A DNA stretch of 5,792 nucleotides. Source: Candidatus Aerophobota bacterium (GTDB taxonomy: Bacteria; Aerophobota; Aerophobia; Aerophobales; B3-G15). The stretch covers positions 1 through 5,792 of the forward strand of contig JACUUP010000090.1 of NCBI GenBank assembly GCA_014859225.1. The letters are read 5' to 3'. This document shows positions 5,515 to 5,792 of the stretch, piece by piece. The notes beneath the pieces were generated by a model. The model made no database searches and was not told the origin of the DNA. It saw only the letters and a list, made by a program, of their open reading frames with translations. How positions within the stretch are numbered: the stretch's first letter is position 1; the number at the start of each line of letters is the position of its first letter. The translations under genes and the position numbers were made by a program.

Positions 5515-5792
5515 CTTATTATCTCCTCCACAAACAAATCCTTGAGTGCATCTTCTGCCTCAGGGTAAGGACTTTCTTCAGCAAACCTCACAGCCTCTTG
5601 AATCTCTGTATCAATTTGCTCATCTATACCCTCCAGAAAAGACTTTGTGTAGATTTTCTCTCCTGTAAGATAATCTTTAAATATTTTTATGGGGCACTTC
5701 TTTTGCCACTTTTTTATCTCCTCTTCGGACCTGTAAGTTAGCCCTCTAGAACCTTCCCCCACATAGTGACCCCTGAAGCGATAGGTTTTACA
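5511..5792 (-). CDS. 2-oxoacid/acetoin dehydrogenase E1 component, alpha subunit (C-terminal part)
   Basis: Partial gene: the frame stays open through the right edge of the window, so the start and the thiamine-binding GDG...N motif lie outside. About 93 residues are visible, beginning CKTYRFRGHYVGE. TYRFRGH matches the conserved loop of E1 alpha (YRYHGHSMSDP in human PDH), whose histidine helps hold thiamine diphosphate. YRSEEEIKKW, CPIKIFKDYL and a helical acidic tail ending SPYPEAEDALKDLF are typical of the E1 alpha C-terminus. A GTG codon at 5760-5762 could be mistaken for a start, but the conserved motif lies upstream of it in frame. The loop reads GHYVGEGSRG rather than the usual GHS.GDP, so the serine phosphorylated in mitochondrial enzymes is Tyr and the following Asp is Glu. 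The stop overlaps the E1 beta start by 4 bp (ATGA), which implies translational coupling. Confidence 0.9.
   Translation of the reverse strand, partial: CKTYRFRGHYVGEGSRGLTYRSEEEIKKWQKKCPIKIFKDYLTGEKIYTKSFLEGIDEQIDTEIQEAVRFAEESPYPEAEDALKDLFVEEIIR

Noticed and set aside
5511-5762. An independent 83-aa protein starting at the GTG at 5760-5762
   Set aside because: The frame continues upstream without a stop to the window edge and encodes the conserved TYRFRGH motif, so this is the tail of a larger E1 alpha gene.

Overview
This is a bacterial window of moderately low GC (about 40% by eye). It has strong Shine-Dalgarno sites, sigma70-type promoter elements and tightly packed operons. Nothing in it fixes the phylum: there are no RNA genes and no lineage-specific marker, so I leave taxonomy open. 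I see no mobile element, CRISPR array, tRNA or rRNA.

The layout is three transcription units. (1) On the left, a minus-strand gene encodes a 146-residue membrane protein of unknown function. It is read away from a 217-bp AT-rich divergent intergenic region holding back-to-back promoter-like elements, a perfect 14-bp palindrome and a leader hairpin. (2) From that region, a plus-strand unit encodes a 34-residue single-pass membrane microprotein and then a 92-residue protein with a glycine-zipper membrane helix and a TPR-like cytosolic tail. A separate promoter (TTGACA, 16 bp, TAAAAT) then drives a 431-residue GT-A glycosyltransferase resembling the glucosylglycerate/mannosylglycerate synthase families (GT81/GT78). 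(3) The right half is a minus-strand operon, in transcription order: E1 alpha (C-terminal part only, running off the window), E1 beta, an extended SDR NAD-dependent sugar epimerase/dehydratase, and a zinc-dependent medium-chain dehydrogenase resembling L-threonine 3-dehydrogenase. Junctions are a 4-bp ATGA overlap, then gaps of 16 and 13 nt, so the genes are almost certainly co-transcribed and translationally coupled. The operon's last gene converges on the glycosyltransferase and the two overlap by 11 bp.

The glycosyltransferase suggests synthesis of a small anionic compatible solute or a glycosylated glycerate. The four-gene operon joins a thiamine-diphosphate E1 decarboxylase pair to two NAD(P)-linked oxidoreductases. 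It could serve acetoin/2,3-butanediol or threonine carbon, or make an unusual sugar or acyl precursor; the sequence does not decide between these. The most novel material is the cluster of small membrane proteins around the divergent regulatory region and the unusual gene combination in the E1 operon.
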